Assembly: GCA_007922195.1 (NCBI GenBank)
Contig: ML682067.1
Location: forward strand, 3,993,157-4,057,156
Reading direction: 5' to 3'
Origin: Podocnemis expansa
Taxonomy: Eukaryota; Chordata; Testudines; Podocnemididae
Length of the DNA stretch: 64,000 bases
Of this stretch, positions 22,175 to 34,917 are shown in pieces. Position numbers and translations under genes: made by a program. The stretch's first letter is position 1, and every line of letters begins with the position of its first letter. The notes below the pieces were generated by a model. That model did not search any database. It saw only the letters and a program-made list of their open reading frames with translations, and was not told where the DNA came from.

Positions 22175-22300
22175 ATCCAATTCTGTAAGTTCTCATCTTC
22201 AAAGTGTCTGATGAAGTGGGATATTCTCCCACGAAAGCTCATGAGATAAATAAATCTGTTAGTCTTTAAGTGCCACAAGACTCCTTGTGTTTTTTACTTA
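22175..22300 (-). repeat. Penelope-associated terminal repeat copy
   Basis: Contains CTGATGAAGTGGG, CCCACGAAAGCTCATG, AAATAAATCTGTTAGTC and TTTAAGTGCCACAAGACTCC. The reverse complement matches the sequence directly in front of the Penelope-like coding fragment at 48655-48790, and other copies at 26660, 27917 and 34918. It lies in the short intron between exons 11 and 12. The rest of that intron (22301-23002) shows nothing I recognise. Confidence 0.7.
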
Positions 22301-23002
22301 ATAAATGTTTATCTTTGGCATAAGCCTTTTGTACCCCATAGGTTGCCAAACTAACAAGAGTGAGCGCTTTCTATAGCAAACAGCACTAACTGTTTTTTTA
22401 AACAAATACCACAATCTTAAATATTATTAATATTATGTATATAGTGTTAAAGCCATATGCAATGTAATCCTAAGGCCATGGTGTAATACCATAATTATTA
22501 CAGAAATTAACATGTCTTCCCTGCAGATATCATTTCCATTTGTTTAAACGGGTAACAGGATTATTGGATGTTTCTTTGCTAATAGTACTGAATTTAATCT
22601 ACACTTGTCTGAAGTTAATGGTGAAATCATTATAAACTCAAATTCTTGAGCAACCTGTCAGCAGCTCCAAGACTGGGACTATACCATCTGGCCATGACAC
22701 TCCCAGTCGTAAATGTAGAGACTCCTGTCAACTACTTGATGGCCACATCTGTGATAGTTCTCAAAATCCTAAATTAACTTCATTCAAGTGTTCTAGTTAG
22801 GAAACCCCTGATAATCATCACAATAATATTTGCCTTAAGTGTTTCACAATTATCACTTTCCTGTGAACCATCCACTAACAATGCACTAACATTATTTTTA
22901 TCTTCGTATTTCTTTTATTTATTCAGATCCTGGGAGTCATTCATGTAAAACAGAGTTCTAGGATTTTGGAATGAAAATAGAAAGATAAACATTCTGACTT
23001 AC

Positions 23003-23227
23003 CAGTAGTCATCTCCAGCCATACATTTTTCGTAAACAGGGCCATCAAGCTCTTTAGGGTCTGGGAAAATAGCCTCATGATGGATGATGATAGTTTTGAT
23101 TATTTCATTCACATGAGCTTGACATGACACCTGGTCTTGAATGTCTGGAACAGGCATCAGTGTTGGGCCAAAACATATGGCCAGGTTATAAGGATCCATC
23201 ATGTTCTCGTCACTGTACTGTGAAAGG
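23003..23227 (-). CDS. SRGAP1: SRGAP1 exon 11 of window: end of RhoGAP domain
   Basis: 225 bases, phase 2 in and out, acceptor TCAAAG and donor GTAAGT. It opens LSQYSDENMMDPYNLAICFG, continues through PTLMPVPDIQDQVSCQAHVN and IIKTIIIHHEAIFPDPKEL, and ends MAGDDY plus two bases of a cysteine codon. The NLAICFGPTLM segment is the conserved RhoGAP region that packs under the active site. The following linker wording (VPDIQDQVSC) is SRGAP1-like. Confidence 0.98.
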
Positions 23228-26200
23228 CTTTGAAAAAAGAATCAAGAAAAATGAAGTCCTTCTCTCTGACTATGCTAAGCCTGAAAACTAGTTCAGAAAA
23301 ACCTTAAATCAGAGCACAATATGATGTTCCCTACCCTCTTTGAACCTAGTCCTGTACAACAATAGCAAAACAAATGAATTTCTTCTTCTACTGTTTGCCA
23401 GTAGACTGTAGTGGGAGAATTTATTGTATTTGGACTAACATGGGGAGGTAGGGGAGGGGACAGTGAATTTGACTTAATCATTTTTTAGCTATCAAAAACT
23501 TTACCAAAGGGCTCCCTATGTAATCTAAAGACACCGTTCTAAGAGTAAAAAAAAAAATTGCAAAAAGCATTGGTCAGATAGTGCTAAGTGTTTTCTGAGG
23601 GAAGAACCCCCTCCACACTACTATGAAGTCACGTGTGTAACTAAATTCCATTATGTGAAAAAGAGCATAGCTAGCACAGAGTGGTCACAGAAGAATATGC
23701 TGGTTGTTGTTATGCTATTTCACCTTTCTGAAAAATCTGGGGGATCTGCCTGATGGGAAGCAGAGGGTGACTGGTGCTTCCCTGTTTCTTGCTGAATCCT
23801 GGATTCCATGTCGTCCCCTTGCTGTGCCTACTTGTACATTATGAACACTTGGTCAAGAATGACAACGGCGATCTTTTCATATACCTCCTCCCCCCCAATT
23901 GAACTGTGTGTTCATCAGCTGCAGCCTAAGATTGAGGCCTACACCTCTGGATTAGTCATTTGTAAGGACACAGAACCCAGCTTCAGCAAGCTAGAAGACT
24001 CGTAACTCCCACTAATTCAATGCTGCTTGAAACCTTGCAGGATTAGATATGCAGCTGGCATGTTTCCCCATCTTTAAATACAGCAGTTTAAAAATCTTTA
24101 AAATATACCTTCTAGAGAAAACATTTGCTGCATAGCAACAGCACTGTGACATACAAACCAAAAAGAGTCAAACATACTAACACCCTCCCCACCAGCAATG
24201 CTGCAATATCTGCTTGTAAAGTCAGTTGTGCTATCATCCCTTTTTTTGTATCAGACTTTGTTAATGTGGCTCTATGCCACTTCGACATATCATAAATCTC
24301 GTTCTACATATTACAAAGGAGGTTTAGTCACTTGATTATTCATGAACTACGCTACACAGGTGGCTATAATTGATTTATAAAATAAGAAAGGCTAGGTGGT
24401 ACTGTCTCTATGTTTCCCATAACACACACTTGGTGGAATGTAGCACCAGAGACTATTTTTATTTCAGCAAAGTGTTTTTGTGCAGCCCCAAGTCATCAGT
24501 TTTGGAGCAAATGAGGAAAAAGCGAACTTAAGGACCTGATCTCTCAATTACTAAGGAGATATCTACACTAGAATTGCAAGCATAATTTCCAGTGCAGGTA
24601 GAGATACCTGCCTTAGGTTTGACTGAGCCAGCATGCTAAAAATAGTGCAGCCGCAGCAGTATGGGTTGTGGGAGGGGTTCGCCACTCCAAGTTCGTCCCT
24701 AGAGTTTTGATGGGAATCTATGTGAGATAGCTAGCTCATTTCGCCCTTCATGCAGCTGTGCTATATTGGCCTCAGCACATTGGTTCAGTCTACTGTAAAT
24801 AGAAATATCATCTCCAGTGTGAGTATTGAAGGACATTCAATAAGCATATCATCATCTAGTGCTGGTGGGTAGTTCCATTGCTGTCGCAGAACAGGAAGTA
24901 AAGTAAACAGTGGGGATTTGAGATTTTATCAGGGTGAACATAAAATTAAGTGAGGTGAATGAGACTACCAAAGAGCAAAAATGATAGTGAATTAGTCATG
25001 GCTGAGGTCTATGAATATGAACCAGGACCATATAACAAATATTACTTTTTATAAACCTGACCAATGAATGTTGAGTGATTGTGGCCAGGAACTAAAAAGC
25101 ATCGTGCACTGGTGGTTGTCACGTCCTGTTTATAGTCATTCCCAGGAAATACAGCTGGGGTTTTACAGGTGGAAAAAGATGGCAAGAAAGGAAAACATTG
25201 GGCCCAAATCCTTATATTTAAGGATTTTGTGTGTGTGTTTGGAAAATCACTTATCTGATGAGAAGTGGAGACCAGCCTCGACAAATGTACAGTGTGCATA
25301 CAAAATTAAAATCAGTAGGAAACTTTACAATGTTTAACAACACATTTGAACAGTCACATCCAGGAAGAGACAACAGAAGTTCAAGTCAAAACACGTATTA
25401 CTGTGCTGAAGGAAGGAGGGATTAGAGAGAGGCAGAACAAGCATCCCAGGAGGCAGGCAGTACAGAAACAGAATGAGCCAGAAATAGGGCAGACCACTGA
25501 TGAAAGAAAGCATAGCAGACAGTGAAAGTATTAGGACTAGAAAAACAGAAAAGAAAGGCTGGTAAAAATAGGGATTTTTCCTGAACTATCCTTTTCTCAG
25601 GACCAGTTTTTTCATTCAGAATGGGCAAGTGTGTCATTCCTTTCTGACATCTCCTTCTCCCTAACAGCGGTCCCAATTTTTCAGTAGCAAAATCCAGTTA
25701 TTTGATGATGAAGAGAAAGAGGTGGGGTTCCTGAGCACTGATGGCCCTATTATTATTTTGGACAAGAGCACCAGTTAATTTCCCAAAAGCACATGTGAGA
25801 AAATGTGGGTCTTGCTCCACCACTGCATCAAAACATCAACTGGCGCATGGTTTGGCTGTTTGAGTATGCTGCTTTTTTTTTTAATCAGAAGGTTAAAATC
25901 AGCTGAAGATCGAAGCGTTGCTGAAAAATATCCATTTCTAAATTATTCAAGTTATTTGGTAATTTTTATTTGTGGTTTTGTTTTATAGCTCTGGCTCTAG
26001 GTCCAGCACCTGCATTTAAGGCAATGCTCTTATCAATCTTACCATGACCGTAGTCAGTTAAGGAGAAACATAACTTCAGTTCAAATGAAAATTGTCCTTT
26101 TTCTTCTATTTTCATTGCCAATTAAAACACCCTTTTTTGTGTTAAATGAACCTAAAAGCTAAATTTCACATAAATTATGAACAAAGGTAAAGAAAATTTT

Positions 26201-26262
26201 GACCCCAGCAGTGCAAGTGGGTTGAAGATGCAGCATTTTGACAGGAATCTTAAGGTACTTAC
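23228..26262 (-). other. SRGAP1 intron between exons 10 and 11
   Basis: AT-rich intron. Apart from a degenerate MITE near 24553-24770 I recognise no element, RNA gene or exon. Small open frames here lack any family resemblance and are not called. Confidence 0.8.
24553..24770. mobile_element. Degenerate MITE related to 48272-48560
   Basis: Starts GAGATATCTACACTAGAATT and carries AAAATAGTGCAGCC-like and TGGGAATCTATG-like segments in the same order as the element at 48272-48560 (compare CTACATCTACACTAGGAG and AATAGTAGTGTAGC). The second terminus is not clear. Confidence 0.4.
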
Positions 26263-26368
26263 TGGTTAAGGAAGGCAAATAGGTATCTCATCACTATAAG
26301 GACAGATCTGGGTAAAGTCAGGAGGATTTTGCGGATGTGAAGAGCCCTCTCATAGAGGTTATCTATTC
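26263..26368 (-). CDS. SRGAP1: SRGAP1 exon 10 of window: RhoGAP core
   Basis: 106 bases between CTTACAG and GTAAGT. The translation contains IDNLYERALHIRKILLTLPR followed by a segment ending MRYLFAFLN and two bases of a histidine codon. This matches the RhoGAP helix bundle of srGAP1, and the IDNLYERALHIRK wording separates it from SRGAP2. Phase 1 in, 2 out. Confidence 0.97.
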
Positions 26369-26659
26369 CTGTAAGGCATAAGAAGATACCTTCAGCTCCT
26401 TGGAAAAAATTAAGTTCTCTCTTTTTGACAAGCTTTTCTAATGCAGAATTACCACACGCTGTGTTTAAATATGTCCAGCAAGTCAAGCGGGGGGGGGGGG
26501 GCGACACACGACAAAAAAACAAAACACTTGACTGCAGCTTTCTAAGCCAGGTACCTCCTGAAACTGCAGTAAGAGAATTTTTCCCTTGAGGATAAATAAG
26601 TAATATTAGGAGGCTAGGAATCTCTGTCATCAGTTTCAGAAACAGGTTTATTCTCTAAA

Positions 26660-26872
26660 ACAAACAAGGAATCTTGTGGCACTTAAAGACTAACAAATTT
26701 ATTTATTGAATGTGCTTTCACAGGAGAAAATCCCACTTTCTCAGATGCTTTGAAGACTGGGTGATTTTCTCCCACGAAAGCTCATGTAATAAATAAATTT
26801 GTTAGTCTTTAAGTGCCACAGGATTCCTTGCTTGTTTTACTGAGCTAGACTAACACAGCTGTCCCTTTGGAA
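26660..26872. repeat. Fold-back copy of Penelope-associated terminal repeat
   Basis: Two copies of the same terminal repeat face each other. 26665-26707 and 26788-26830 are inverted arms of about 43 bases with a single mismatch (TGGCACTTAAAGACTAACAA against TTGTTAGTCTTTAAGTGCCA), enclosing an 80-base loop that itself holds a CCCACGAAAGCTCATG segment. The 3' flank continues into CTAGACTAACACAGCTGTCC, as in the copy at 34918. Confidence 0.8.
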
Positions 26873-26890
26873 CCTGGCAACAGGCTTATT

Positions 26891-27097
26891 CAGTGTTTCC
26901 CAACCAGTGCACCGTTGCACACAGGTGTGCCCTCAGGCCTGAGGAGGTGCCCCACGGAATTTTTTGAAAAACTACTCAGACTTTTGGATTGGCTCACGAA
27001 TATTCATCAGTTCATTTGGACACTAGATGGTGGTGTGCCTCAAAATAATTAAAGGTATCAAGGTGTGCCATGGCAGAGAAAAGGGTGGGAACCACTG
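26891..27097. mobile_element. hAT-like MITE, CAGTGTTTCCCAACC family
   Basis: A 207-bp element ending GGTGGGAACCACTG, flanked by perfect 8-bp duplications GGCTTATT (26883-26890 and 27098-27105). Contains ATTCATCAG and GGTATCAAGGTGTGCC blocks shared with the larger element at 10558-11631. Confidence 0.9.
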
Positions 27098-27916
27098 GGC
27101 TTATTCTCTGTATCTGAATTTTCGTATTGCAAATATCCTTTCAATCACTGATCGTAAAGCCTTTCTAACTTAGTTTTTGCTGTCAACACTAACTCTCCAG
27201 CTATAAATCTATTAAAGTCAATTCTAGATCACTGCCTTCTGCTATTAATCCAAAAATATGAAATACAGTGATCAGATATGTTTTCTCCAGAAATTTCATT
27301 TAGGTTCATCAAAAAGTTCCTATAGTGGGCAAACCAACAGCTGTGTAAAGCAAGATTTAGGCAGCAAAAGAACACAGATTCCTAATGCCTTGTAAGTAGA
27401 CTAACAGTGCAATGAAGATTTGGTAACACTGAGAAACTGAAATGAAGAGCAGGGGTGAAGCCACCATCTAAAACCTATTTGTTACAGCATACAAGTGTAT
27501 TCACAAAAGACATTTAAAATAATCACTTACCTAAAAGGTCAGTGCTAATTATAGACCATGTTCTCAATGTTTATTTTTGCTCTTTAGACGTGCTTATTTG
27601 ATACAAATTAGAACTCATTTCCGGATGTAAAATGTATGTTGATTAGAGTCTAAATATGTCTCCCCTCAGGAAAAAAAATCCAGTTTTTAACAGTTAATAT
27701 TTTCACACCATAAACTGAAGACAAATGGAATATTACAGTAGCAGAACCTTCTCATGCAAAAGTGATGCACCTCAGCAGCACTTCCTTGAAGATAAATATT
27801 TCTGTGTGATATACTACAGGCCAAATCCTGCTCCAACATCCTCAGCCATGGAAGATTCGTATTAGCAGGAGAACCAGTGAGGAGTGGGAGGATTCAGGGT
27901 GGGGCGGCAAACAGGA

Positions 27917-27999
27917 TTTAAATAAATTTGTTAGTCTTTCAAAGTGCCCGGTGATTCTGTATTTGTTTTGCTGAACTAGACTAACCCAGCTACCCCTCA
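27917..27999. repeat. Partial Penelope-associated terminal repeat
   Basis: Has AAATAAATTTGTTAGTCTTT, a GTGCCCGGTGATTC stretch and AACTAGACTAACCCAGCTACCC, matching the outer part of the copies at 26788-26872 and 34990-35077. The inner CTGATGA/CGAAA part is missing. Confidence 0.65.
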
Positions 28000-28248
28000 G
28001 GAATTCTACTGCATGCAATTTAGCACAGGGGGGTGGGGGGGCGGTAATCTAGTGCACAAGCAGAATCCTTCATCCTTTCCTTTCATTCCCTGTAACAAGG
28101 ATAGAATAGGGTTTTAAAAGTGGCAGCAGAGAAGCTCCACAGCCTCGGGTGAAGGATATTAAACTCTTCATGGAAAAAAGCAGCACAAAGCCCAGCATTC
28201 CAGTTCTGTACCTAATGTGTTGGTTTTCAGAAACTGTGCCCTCACTAA

Positions 28249-29237
28249 GGGTATGTCCACACAGGGCTTTTATTTCAAAACAACACTGGTATAAAAGTCC
28301 CTATGTCCAAATGAGGTTTTCTTGTTTCGAAAGGAGGGAGCTCCTCATTTCGAAACAAGAGCCCTCCTTTCAAAACAGCTTAAACCACTTTGCTTTCGAA
28401 AGGAGGGTTATTTCGAAACCATTTGTTTTGAAATAAGCCATTTGGACATGCTATTTCCAAACAATCCTTGTTTTGAAATAACAAGGACCTTCCTCCCAGT
28501 GTGCATAGTACCCTGGGGGGAAGGTCCCTCCCCACAGTACTCTGGACAGGGATCAGCACCCTTGCCAGGGTGCTGAGTGGGGTGCAGGGGGTCGGAGGGT
28601 GCCCTAGCCAGCTTCCCTCCGCTTCCCCTTGCTGGGAGCAAGGGGCGATGGACACCTCAGCCCTCTTTGCCCCCCTACCCCCAGCAAAGGGAAGGGGGGG
28701 AAGCTGGCTGGGGCTGCCCCCAAGCCCGGGGCGCCCCACCTCCAGGCTTCCCCTGCCCCCCCGCAGCTCCTGCCAGGGGCAGAGGGCCTTCTCCTGCCCC
28801 CCCTGCAGCTTCTGCTGGGCGCGGGGAGGCTTCCCCAGTGCCATGCTGGGGAAGCTCCTCCGCCTCCGGCAGGAGCTGCGGGGGGGGGGCAGGGGAAGCC
28901 CCCCCCACGCCCAGCAGGAGCCACAGGGGGGCAGGAGAAGCCCTCCTGCACCCAGCAGGAGCCACGGGGGCGGGGCAGGAGAAGCTCCCCCACCCCCGGC
29001 AGGAGCCGCAGGGCAGGAGGGGAAGCCCAGTGGCAGGGCCTCCCTCCCCCTCCCCTCTCCTATTTTGAAATAGCATGTCACAGTGGACATGCTATTTTGA
29101 TTCCCTCTTTTTTCCTTATTTTGAATTAACATTTTTTAAAATTTCGAAATAGCTTCTTTTGAAATAAGGCCTTATTTTGAAACGGCTTGTTTCGAAATGG
29201 CTTGTTTCGAAACAAGCACTTGTGTGTGGACATAGTC
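28249..29237. mobile_element. Harbinger-like element with iterated TTTCGAAA and GC-rich core
   Basis: A 989-bp element with ends GGGTATGTCCACAC and GTGTGGACATAGTC, flanked by 3-bp duplications TAA (28246-28248 and 29238-29240), the PIF-Harbinger target signature. Both outer arms are filled with TTTCGAAA/TTTGAAAT words in direct and inverted order. The middle (about 28510-29050) is a very GC-rich block with tandem GCAGGAGC and GGGGAAGC-type units. Open frames through the core run in several frames on both strands and reflect composition, not genes. No transposase. Confidence 0.85.
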
Positions 29238-30330
29238 TAACTCAACAAGCAGCTGACAACCAATGGCCAAGGGCACAGGTAGTGCAAGCAAAAAAGCAAC
29301 TATCAGGCTTCATAGTACAAGGGCCACGTGTTCACGAATGGCAGCAAATTCACCACTGTCAGATTGATCTTTTCAGATTGATTGAGCGGTCAGTGGAGAC
29401 TCACTAGATCAATCCAGAAGTCAATGTGTTAACACCACCCCCTCAAGTGGAATAGTGCTTTGTCAACAGGAATGCATTTCCCCTCACTGTAGTGTCATGA
29501 AGATGACACTTCGAAACGGAGTCACAAATTTCTGCTGAATTTCTGCGTAAGTGTAGAGAAGGGCAAGTCCTACCATATCCCAGCAGTCTGTTACCTGTCA
29601 GAAGACAGTGTAAAGCTGTTACTTCGAATTATTATAAACTACACATACTGTAATTAGCTGTATAAATTTTTAACTTATTTCTAGTAAAATTATCCCAATT
29701 TTCTTACCACTCACTCATTTCAAGGGAGAATGCAACTTCTACTGAAAATGTGAACACTGCTCAACTGTGAATTTGGCTGCTTTCAACTTCTTCTTCTTTT
29801 TTAACACTAATTTTCCCTTCACAATTTTTGCTTTAGCTTAAAATGAAAGGTCTATATGAATGATTTATACATTATCTTTTATTTCAGATTCTCAAAAATC
29901 AAAGGTTAAAGTCTCGCTGCTTTTATGGGCGGAAAGGAGTGGATGCAAGAACCCCCCTACTCTCAGACAGAAGACATGCTATCCATATGAAGGAGAGAGA
30001 TGTTGCTGTCCATATGAAGGAGAAAGACAATGTTGCTCTGCTGCCAAAGGTTAGAGGCATGTTTGAGGGGGCTAGTTTGTTGTATGACCAAAGTAAAAAC
30101 TAGCAGCTCAGTTACTGAGACGCAGGATTACTGGTTATGTCAGTGCCAAGGATGTTAGGCCCATTGCACACAAGTGCAATGTGTTTTCTACTTCTGCACC
30201 AAAGGCCTCTTCTTCATCTTCTTTACTTTGACTCTCAAGAACCTAATATAGTCACATCTCAACAGAGTTCTAAAGTGAACTAGTGTTTTTCCTGTTCTTC
30301 AAGTAAGAAAACCTAAACATTTATTTTAGA

Positions 30331-31725
30331 ATGTAACATAAGAATGGCCATATTAGGCCAGACCAATGGTCCATGTAGCCCAGTATCCTGTCTTCCAACA
30401 CTGATCAATTAACAGTTGCTTCAAAGTGAATGAACAGAACAGGGGAGTTGTCAAGTGATCACTCCAGTATCATCCAATCCCATCTTATGGTAGTCAAATT
30501 CTTAAGGAAACCTAAGGCATGGTATAGCAAGCAATTGACGCACCTGTCTTCTTCAAACTTACATAATTCTCTTGTGGTCCCAGATATGATTTTGGCCTTC
30601 ACAGCAACTCTGGCTATGGGTTTCACAGACTGACTGTGCAATATCCGAAGATGTACTTCCTTTTGTTTTAAACATGCTGCCTATTAATTTCAGTGAGTGA
30701 CCACTGATTTCTGTGTTACATGAGGAGGTGAGTAACTCTTCCTTATTCACTTTCAATAATGAATTACAAGACTGAAGGGGTGAATAACACTTCCATGTTC
30801 ACCTTCTTCACAGCATTCATGACTTTATAGACCTCTATCACAGCTTCCCTTAGTTGTTTCTTCTTTTTTCTCATATGGAGACTGTTCTATAACCCCTAAG
30901 AATTTTTCTTGCCCTTCTCTGCCCTTTTTCCAATTCTAATATATCATTTTTGAGATGGGGTGATCAGAACTGCAAGCATATTTATGATGTGAGCATACCT
31001 TGGATTGATACAGTGGCATTATGATATATAGTATCTTCTTAGCTATCTTTCATAATAGTTCATAATATTCTGTTAGCTATTTTTCACTGCCGCTGCACAA
31101 TGAGCAGCCGTTTTCAGAGAACTATCCAGGATGACTCCTAGTCTCTTTCTTGAATGGTAACAGCTAGTTTAGACCCCATCTTTTGTATGTATAGTTGGGG
31201 CTATGTTTTCCAACATGCATTCCTTTGCATTTATCAACACTGAATTTTATTTGCCATTTTGTTGTCCAGAGACCCAATTTTATGAGATCCCTTTGTAACT
31301 CTTTGCAGTTAGCTTTGGAGTAAACTATCTTGAGTAATTTTGTATCATCTGCAATGTTTGCCACCTCACTGTTTATCCCCCCACCCCGATCATTTATGAA
31401 TATGTTGAACAGACCTGGTCCTCCTGTGGGACACTGCTATTTATCTCTTTCCTTTCTGAAAACTGACCACTTATTTCTACCCTTAGTCTGTCTTTTAACC
31501 AGTTACTGATCCATGAGAAGATCTTTCCTCATATGCAGTGACTGCCTACTTTGCTGTCTACTTTTGCTTAAGAGCCTTTGGTGAGGGACCTTGTGAAAGG
31601 CTTCCTGAAACTCTATCTACACTATATCCACTGGATCACCTTTGCTCACCTGTTTGTTGACCCACTCAAACATTCTAAAAGATTGAAAGGAAATCATGAC
31701 TCAAACAACCTGCCTCTAGGGAATA
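30331..31725 (-). mobile_element. CR1 LINE, antisense, degenerate
   Basis: On the minus strand a reverse-transcriptase stretch includes ANIADDTKLLKIV and KFSVDKCKGMHVGKHSPNYT (31164-31364), the CR1 catalytic FADD region with IADD here. The minus-strand 3' end near 30331 reads TGGTCTGGCCTAATATGGCC and CTTATGTT, which is the usual CR1 tail. Frameshifts are frequent and the 5' end is missing. Confidence 0.85.
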
Positions 31726-32218
31726 TAAGAGATCAGAGAAGGGACTCCCCCCCAAACCCCAACCAACAAATAAAACAATGTACAATTATAAATGAAGATA
31801 AGAATATAACCCTTCTAAAGTGCATAAAGATAACATAAGGCAAATTAATGTTTAACTGATAACCTAAAAGTAGTGGTGTAATTAACAGGCCATAAATACT
31901 CAAGTATATAATATATACGACAAATGGCATTCGAACACAGAAGCATTTTGTGATGGAGCACTACAGAATGGTTAGAACGTGGTAAGTGGAGTTAGCCTGG
32001 CAGATATAAATGCAATACCTGGGGTCAAACTCTATTTCCATCTCGCCTAAGGCCAAATTCAATGGTGACAAAAGAGATTTCCATTTCATTTAAGGAGTAT
32101 GCTAGTGATAAAATAAGCATAAGTAGAATAAAACCTGCCAAAAGTGACCAGACATAGGAGTTAGCAAAAGTGGTCTTTGAAGAGAAACCATCTCTTACAA
32201 AAGATTTGAACACTAGAG

Positions 32219-32390
32219 CAGTGGTTGTCAAAGTTTTTTTCTCAGGAGCCAGTTGGAAAAAACCATTTATGCCCATGACCCTCCAAATGCATTCCATTCT
32301 TTTGGTAGGGGCAGCAGGGCCTGCCGCAACCTAGTGCCTGAGGGTCTGTGACCCAGTACTGGGTCTTGACCCTAAGTTTGAAAACCACGG
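32219..32390. mobile_element. hAT-like MITE, CAGTGGTTTTCAAAC family
   Basis: A 172-bp element flanked by perfect 8-bp duplications CACTAGAG (32211-32218 and 32391-32398). Ends CAGTGGTTGTCAAAG and TTTGAAAACCACGG. Shares GCAGCAGGG, GTGCCTGAGGG and CTGTGACCCAGT words with 21813-21999, in the same orientation. Confidence 0.9.
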
Positions 32391-34917
32391 CACTAGAGAG
32401 TGGTAGTGTTCCATGGCCTCTACAAGCAGTCACACTTTAGAGGTGGGCACTAAGGCAAGTTTTACTGTAGCTGCTTAAGTGACAAAAGAGATTTAACTCA
32501 TGCTGACTTGGCAGTTGGTGAGTGTTGAAAACAAGTGTAATTTATACAAAAGGTGGGCAATGGAGGAGCATTCAACAGGAAAAGGAAAGGAGACTAAGAT
32601 AAAACTGGCCATCCCTCTGTTTCATCACCAGTACTTCCAATAAACTAATCTGTCCTGGTGTATGAAGGCATCATCCATACTACCTTCAGCATAACTAGCA
32701 TCTACTGAAACGAGGTGAATTAAGTTCCCTTTGAATACCTGTAGTAGTGTCCATCCTTCTACTCAGGTGACAGAGGAAGTTGAATTACGGCTTTCTGGTA
32801 CATAGAATCCCATAATGGTAGGAGCTCTTTCTGCCTTATCATTTGCTGCCAACTAGCCATGAAACAACCAGAATATATCCCTAATTTACAGTAAAGTTCT
32901 TTAAAAATCAAAACGAAATAGCTAAATAATTATTATACAAATATCTTGGAAAAAGGTCATAGAAAGCACTAAGTCTTTTATAGTACCATTTCTAAAGTAC
33001 TTCCACAGAAAAAGGATTAAATTACAATAGATTATTTTGTTTAAAATGTACGCCTCAATGCAAAAAGTTTCTCAGTGGCTTCATTGAGAAAGGCTTTATT
33101 TTATGTGAGTAGCCTCAAATATGCCTCACATCCACAGCTAAACACTCCACTCTCAAGGTTCTTTCACTAGCAACATCATATTTTCAGATGAAATCTGTGA
33201 CATTTTGCTATTTTATGTTTTTAAATGAATGCCAGTTTCATGTATGGGTTTGCATAGTCTATACTTTCTATGAATCACAGCAATCTTTGTGAACAGAAAC
33301 ATAAAATAAAGTTGTATTAATCTTGACAGACTGCTTGGAAGGACACCAAGTTAAAATTGATATATTCCTTTCCATACTGTACTATCACAAACCCTACATA
33401 ATAAAAACTAAGCATTTGCAAGATTAATTAAAAAATAAAAGCTTTCTAAAATCTACATGCTCTATAGTGGTTTCAATAAGTTGTTCTGGTCTTTACAGGA
33501 AGAAGGCTTGTGCCTGCTCCTGTTAAAAATAATTGGCTAAACTCCCACTGCCTCTAGTAATGGTGGTAAATATTTACATAATTATGATAGTGTCTGAAGG
33601 CCTCAATCCCAGACTGAAGCCCCAAAGTGCCGGGGTTGCACAAACACAGGAAAGAGACCTTCCCTTCTTTGAAGTTCTTAACATTCCAAACTGGGAGAAG
33701 TATTTTTTATTTGAACTGTCTGCTCCATTGCAGATTATACAATATTTAAGGTCCAAAAGACAACAGCAGAAACTGTGTTTGGGACATTATAAATATCTAA
33801 ATTCCACCAAAATTTAAAGGCATACCAAATTCTAAAACCAGAGAGTTTCTTCTTGTATTAATAGATTATACTCTGTGAAGCAGCACATAATCTAGCTATA
33901 TAAATGTAGAGACAAAATTAAAACCCTGAAGAGCATCTGAAAACAAACCAACAAAAGGAATGAAAAATACTGCTTCTGTGGTAATCACTAGACATCAGAA
34001 AAGAAACAAAAGTGCAAAATTCAGTACAAACATTTAAGCCTTCCACTGTCTTGTTCAGTGTCATAGTTCTCTGGAGAGCTGAAACATCAGCACTGAGCTT
34101 TATACTGCGTCTCCTGTGATGTATCTCTAAAAATAGACGCAATGCTTTTAATTCCTTGCGCTCATTTTAGTTTACCGATACTTCAGTCTTAGTTACAGGT
34201 TTAGAGCCTGCTCAGATTTTCTTTGTCCTCACACCTATTTTTGAGCATACAAAACATCAATATTGCTGGGTGAGGAACTAGAATTGACATTGCTTTGGTT
34301 AAAAAGCTCGGTTTCAAAAGTGTGTGCATAAATAGAAGTTTGCTTAGAAATCAAATAATATTTCACATGAAGTACCATACTCATTTCCACCTTATCCTAG
34401 CAAAAAACAGAAATAAGTCCAAAATAAGTGAATATATAAATATTGTGATGTGCAAACATTTTACCATCCCTAATATGTCAAGGATGAAATAGTCAATGGG
34501 CCTTGAATTTCATGCAAGTTAAATGTTTCACGGATACTTAATAACTGTGTTAAAAACAAACTCACATCAGTGCTTTATAAATATTTTAGCAGAGATATCC
34601 AAAGTCTCCACCTTAGGTTTCTCACAAGTAAGTTACAGATGTAGGTTCACAGCTGGCTAATATCTGGACTGGATCCTAGGATTGGTTGTAAATACAAAAG
34701 CAATAACCATTCCCTTAACTTAATCAGACCACTTGCTGTTCCAGACAGGAATAAAAACTCTCTGTTCCAAAACGAGGTGAAACAACCATCATCTATTCAG
34801 GAAACTCTTGGGTCCTTCCAAAACTTCATTACAGAAAACTAACCAACCAACTGGTGAAGGATTAGATGAAATTACCCAGGTCTACAATCCCATGTTTTAC
34901 CTTCCCCTGCATTTATT

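Noticed and set aside
25042..25676. Small open frames of 84-89 codons on both strands
   Set aside because: Short, overlapping, unsupported by splice signals or family resemblance, and inside an SRGAP1 intron.
28380..29132. Open frames up to 250 codons on both strands
   Set aside because: They lie in the tandem GC-rich core of the Harbinger-like element at 28249-29237 and are low-complexity in all frames.
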